This document shows positions 61,135 to 64,000 of a stretch of 64,000 nt of DNA, in pieces. This stretch comes from Maridesulfovibrio sp. (GTDB taxonomy: Bacteria; Desulfobacterota; Desulfovibrionia; Desulfovibrionales; Desulfovibrionaceae): the NCBI RefSeq assembly GCF_963678865.1, contig NZ_OY787459.1:1578501-1642500 (forward strand), given 5' to 3'. The translations under genes and the position numbers were made by a program. Numbering within the stretch: the first letter of the stretch is position 1; each line of letters starts with the position of its first letter. The notes under the pieces are model-generated. The model was not told the origin of the DNA and did not search any database. It saw nothing but the letters and a program-made list of their open reading frames with translations.

Positions 61135-61443
61135 TTATTTGAAGAGCTTATCACCACTGACATTGCCCAGGCCGGGATGAATGTCGAAACGAACCACTCC
61201 CACAGGCACATCTACTGCCTCGGCAACTACAGCAGTACCGGTTGCTCCGAACCCTCCGCACAACTCAATGGCGGCGATATTTTCATTCTCCACAAGGCTG
61301 CGGGCCACTTTTTCGGCCTGTGCATAATCACTTACAGCGACAGTGAGCAGCTCCACGGCTTCAGTACGCACCCAGCTCCTGTGTTCATCGGGATTACCGT
61401 TGGGAGCGATAAAAATAAAAGCAGCTTTCAGTACATTACTCAT
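61135..61443 (-). CDS. DUF6506 family protein, last gene of the aco operon
   Basis: About 102 residues: LKAAFIFIAPNGNPDEHRSWV at the N-terminus, ENIAAIELCGGFGATGTAVVAEAV in the middle, and VGVVRFDIHPGLGNVSGDKLF at the end. The pattern matches the small DUF6506 proteins; no activity is known. The start at MSNVLK (61443) has AAGGA at good spacing. It lies 20 bases after acoX, so it is probably co-transcribed with the acetoin genes; a role in acetoin catabolism is inference. Confidence 0.72.
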   Translation of the reverse strand: MSNVLKAAFIFIAPNGNPDEHRSWVRTEAVELLTVAVSDYAQAEKVARSLVENENIAAIELCGGFGATGTAVVAEAVDVPVGVVRFDIHPGLGNVSGDKLFK

Positions 61444-61463
61444 ATTCATTCCTTGGAATATTG

Positions 61464-62444
61464 TTAACGGAAAAGGCCTGCATCCCTGGCCAGATCCATG
61501 GTTTTGCGGATATCCACTACCATAGGCCCGTCTGTGTTAAGACGTATGCCGGCGCTTGATCCGCACGGAATTTCAACTTCCCGCTCACCATCCACGGCAA
61601 CAAGGCCGGGGGATACGCTGATGTTAAAGAGCTCACCCGGAGCCATCTCGGACATTTTTTGAATGGGCACTTCAGCGAACATGCCCGGAGCGATTGAAGC
61701 GGTTACAGTTGTATATGGGCTTTCCCCAAGCTCAAGGGCCAGTCCGCAAGGCTCTTCAGGAAGGATTTCCCGCAGTTGGCCTCCTATAGCAGAAAGACCT
61801 ATAGAACAGGCACAACAGCGTGTCAAAAAAAGCTGAGGAACTTTCTCCATTTGCCAGACCGCCTTTGAGGCTAGAAAAACGTCATTATAAACAGCTGCAT
61901 CGACCAACGCTATGTCTTCCACTTTACCATCAACGAGAATGTCGAACATACACGACCGATAGCAGCACTCCTGAACCGGGAGTCTTCCGCTGGCTACCAG
62001 CCCCGCCGCCAATCCGGCCACAGTCGCTTCACCCATGTACGGGAAAACATTGTTCGTGCCGGTTGAAAGCGGTAAAATGGGGACGGCAACAGTTCCCTTG
62101 CAAGCAACTCTGCTGGTGCCGTCCCCTCCAAGGATGATGAGACACTTCGCGCCAAGTGTCTCCATTATGCCCGCAGCTACAGTCGTATCCGTCTGATTGT
62201 TTCTGACGGGCATTTCTACCGCTTCGACAGGGATGGATGGCGAAATGGAATTAAGGGCACGCGGGATGATCTGGTAGGAATCCGGCATATAGAGAATCTT
62301 GGTAACCCCGGCACGTTCCAGTCCGAGAATAAGCCTGCGGACCATACGTACTTTTTCCTGATTATCGAAAACACTGCCATGGGCTATCAGACGCCGAATA
62401 TCCTTGCCGGATGCAGGGTTGGCCAATATTGCTGCGACACTCAC
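61464..62444 (-). CDS. acoX: AcoX: NAD-kinase-like protein of the acetoin operon
   Basis: About 326 residues of the ATP-NAD kinase/AcoX family. Blocks: VAAILANPASGKDIRRLIAHG at the start, LIILGGDGTSRVACKG near 105 (the GGDGT kinase motif), PILPLSTGTNNVFPYMGEAT near 122, and DAAVYNDVFLASKAVWQ near 180. AcoX is found in many aco operons; its exact role is unknown. The GTG at 62444 is used because GAGGG stands 7 bases upstream. It lies 62 bases after acoB. Confidence 0.88.
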   Translation of the reverse strand: MSVAAILANPASGKDIRRLIAHGSVFDNQEKVRMVRRLILGLERAGVTKILYMPDSYQIIPRALNSISPSIPVEAVEMPVRNNQTDTTVAAGIMETLGAKCLIILGGDGTSRVACKGTVAVPILPLSTGTNNVFPYMGEATVAGLAAGLVASGRLPVQECCYRSCMFDILVDGKVEDIALVDAAVYNDVFLASKAVWQMEKVPQLFLTRCCACSIGLSAIGGQLREILPEEPCGLALELGESPYTTVTASIAPGMFAEVPIQKMSEMAPGELFNISVSPGLVAVDGEREVEIPCGSSAGIRLNTDGPMVVDIRKTMDLARDAGLFR

Positions 62445-62506
62445 TTGTATGCCCTCATGAAATTCAAGGGAGAACCGCCGGGACAACGGTTCTCCTCATT
62501 ATACAG

Positions 62507-63478
62507 TTAACGAATGCTCTTTACTGCCTCAACAATATCATCCACTCCGGGGATGTAGTGCTGTTCCAGAGGAGGAGAAAAGGGGACGGGGCAGAAGGGG
62601 GCGCCGACCCGCTTTACAGGGGCATCAAGATATTCGAGTCCTTCTTCGGCAACAAATGCTGCGATTTCGGCACCGGGACCGGCGAACTGTACTGCTTCAT
62701 GGGCAACAACCAGTGCATGCGTTTTTTTGACCGATTCAAGAATGGTGTCGGTATCAAGGGGCAGGACGCAACGGGGATCGACTATTTCAGCTTCAATGCC
62801 TTCGGCAGCCAGTTTCTCCGCTGCAGCCAGAGCTGTGTATACCATCTGGGAGGTAGCAACGATGGTTACATCACTGCCTTCGCGTTTGATGTCGGCTTTA
62901 CCGATTTCAATGGTATAACTTTCGTCCGGCACCTCTCCGCTGACGCCGTAAAGCATCTTGTGCTCAAGGAATACTACGGGGTTGTCATCACGGATTGCGC
63001 TGATAAGCAGGCCCTTGGCATCATAAGGAGTTGACGGGATTGCCACCTTGAGTCCGGGAATGTTCATGAACCATGATTCAAGGCATTGGGAATGCTGGGC
63101 AGCGGCACCGATACCGGCACCCTGAGGCATACGCAGGGTCATGGGCACAGTTGATTTACCGCCGAACATGTAGCGCATCTTGGCTGCCTGGTTAAAGAGC
63201 TGGTCCATGGATACACCGATGAAATCAACAAACATAAGTTCCGCAACCGGACGCAGACCGCTAAAAGCTGCACCGGTGGCTGCGCCGACAATGGCGCTTT
63301 CGGTAATAGGCGTATCCATGACGCGATTTTCGCCGAACTCATCGTAAAGCCCCTGAGTGACGCCGAAGCAACCGCCGAACTGTCCCACGTCTTCGCCGAG
63401 AATGAAAACATTCTCATCACGCTCCATTTCCTGTCTCAAAGCTTCATTGAGTGCTTGAAGGTATGTTTTTTCGGACAT
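62507..63478 (-). CDS. acoB: Acetoin dehydrogenase E1 component, beta subunit
   Basis: 323 residues, the normal length for E1-beta of acetoin- or pyruvate-type dehydrogenases. Motifs: FILGEDVGQFGGCFGVTQGL near residue 25, RVMDTPITESAIVGAATGAA near 52, MFVDFIGVSMDQLFNQAAKM near 80, and PVVFLEHKMLYG near 155. With AcoA it forms the thiamine-diphosphate E1 that cleaves acetoin. The aco assignment over pyruvate dehydrogenase comes from acoX and bdhA nearby; E2 and E3 are not in the window. Confidence 0.9.
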   Translation of the reverse strand: MSEKTYLQALNEALRQEMERDENVFILGEDVGQFGGCFGVTQGLYDEFGENRVMDTPITESAIVGAATGAAFSGLRPVAELMFVDFIGVSMDQLFNQAAKMRYMFGGKSTVPMTLRMPQGAGIGAAAQHSQCLESWFMNIPGLKVAIPSTPYDAKGLLISAIRDDNPVVFLEHKMLYGVSGEVPDESYTIEIGKADIKREGSDVTIVATSQMVYTALAAAEKLAAEGIEAEIVDPRCVLPLDTDTILESVKKTHALVVAHEAVQFAGPGAEIAAFVAEEGLEYLDAPVKRVGAPFCPVPFSPPLEQHYIPGVDDIVEAVKSIR

Positions 63479-63523
63479 TATTTTCTCCGTTGGATTTATT
63501 TTCGTAAAAGAGAAGGTGAGAAT

Positions 63524-64000
63524 TTAAGCGTAAACATCTTCCATCAGCGCGCTGCTCTGCGGCATGGGACTTTCTTTGGCAAATGCTACAGCCTCATCAA
63601 TTTCCTTGCCGATGCGTGCTTTGATCTCATCCAGTTCTTTCTGGGTAAGGGTCTTGCTTTCAATGAGCTTGGCTTCAAAGCGGGGAATAGGATCTTTGGC
63701 CATCCACTCCTTCAGCTCTTCGTCACAGCGGTAGGTACACGCGTCACCTTCGAAATGGCCGCGCCAGCGATAGGTCTTGCATTCAACAAGTGAAGGACCT
63801 TCACCTTTACGGGCACGTTTAACCGCTTCGGCAATAGCTTCCTGCACGGCCAGAACATCGTTGCCGTCAACAACCACGCCGGGCATATCGTATGCAGCGG
63901 CACGGTCGGCAATGTCTACAACAGCCATGGATTTGCACTGCGGGCAGGAAATGCCGTAGCCGTTATTTTCGTTTACAAAGACCAGCGGAAGCTTCCATGC
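63524..64000 (-). CDS. acoA: Acetoin dehydrogenase E1 component, alpha subunit (partial, runs off the window)
   Basis: The frame is open to the window edge; only the C-terminal ~158 residues are present. Visible: WKLPLVFVNENNGYGIS (end of the thiamine-diphosphate region; ENN binds the Mg-pyrophosphate), then CPQCKSMAVVDIADRAAAYDMPGVVVDGNDVL, AKRARKGEGPSLVE-type block and KTYRWRGHFEGD. Instead of the usual S-x-P after GIS it has CPQC, a CxxC. The gene starts beyond position 64000. Gap to acoB is 45 bases. Confidence 0.88.
   Translation of the reverse strand, partial: AWKLPLVFVNENNGYGISCPQCKSMAVVDIADRAAAYDMPGVVVDGNDVLAVQEAIAEAVKRARKGEGPSLVECKTYRWRGHFEGDACTYRCDEELKEWMAKDPIPRFEAKLIESKTLTQKELDEIKARIGKEIDEAVAFAKESPMPQSSALMEDVYA

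Overview
The window reads as part of a marine, strictly anaerobic sulfate reducer of the Desulfovibrio group (Maridesulfovibrio-like). This is inferred from a complete Rnf complex led by a multihaem cytochrome c, a 218-residue assimilatory-type sirohaem sulfite reductase, several chemoreceptors and c-di-GMP/cAMP sensors, TGA-encoded selenoproteins, and an acetoin/2,3-butanediol gene set. There is no rRNA, tRNA, CRISPR array, intact insertion sequence or prophage that I can see. LAYOUT. 1-8605: an EAL-domain remnant, then the leftward operon cytochrome c-rnfC-rnfD-rnfG-rnfE-rnfA-rnfB-apbE, an ion-translocating ferredoxin:NAD oxidoreductase whose RnfB carries a large flavoprotein extension. 8606-9603: an AT-rich intergenic kilobase. 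9604-21258: two chemoreceptors, a PAS/GAF diguanylate cyclase, a FetAB-type ABC exporter, a lipoprotein M48 peptidase with TPRs and a secreted DUF1566 protein. 21307-27068: a GltD-like flavoprotein, the sulfite reductase, a DUF3302/membrane-fusion/outer-membrane-factor trio and a solute-binding protein. 27124-33895: a TiaS-like protein, a PadR regulator, a molybdenum-storage-protein homologue next to a MOT1-type molybdate transporter, a peroxiredoxin and an ArsC-like protein that both have an in-frame TGA at the catalytic Cys position, methylglyoxal synthase and small proteins. 34043-38492: a third chemoreceptor, an iron-sulfur flavoprotein and a REC-cyclase-CBS protein. 38682-46689: the strongest candidate for an undescribed system, a tightly packed seven-gene, AT-rich operon encoding a von Willebrand A-like secreted protein, a multi-pass membrane protein, a lipoprotein, ExbB/TolQ-like and ExbD/TolR-like proton-channel proteins, a TonB/TolA-like periplasm-spanning protein and a large exported protein. 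46946-51909: two LuxR-type response regulators, a small lipoprotein and a large hybrid histidine kinase. 52303-55761: YaaA and an SsuABC/TauABC-like importer. 56255-64000: butanediol dehydrogenase, an MBL-fold hydrolase, lipA, lipB, a CMD/AhpD-like protein and the leftward acoA-acoB-acoX-DUF6506 operon; acoA runs off the window. HOW THE GENES WORK TOGETHER. BdhA would oxidise 2,3-butanediol to acetoin; the Aco E1 subunits with a lipoylated E2 (not in the window) would cleave acetoin; LipB and LipA would supply the lipoyl cofactor. Three sigma-54-type -24/-12 sequences with exact spacing lie upstream of bdhA, lipB and the CMD gene, suggesting one regulon. Rnf would couple ferredoxin/NADH, and probably the periplasmic cytochrome pool, to an ion gradient; ApbE would attach FMN to RnfG. 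The MOT1 and storage-protein genes suggest uptake and storage of Mo or W. All function calls rest on reading translated sequence by eye; no database search was possible. Several start codons were moved to the codon with the best ribosome-binding site, as stated in each entry.
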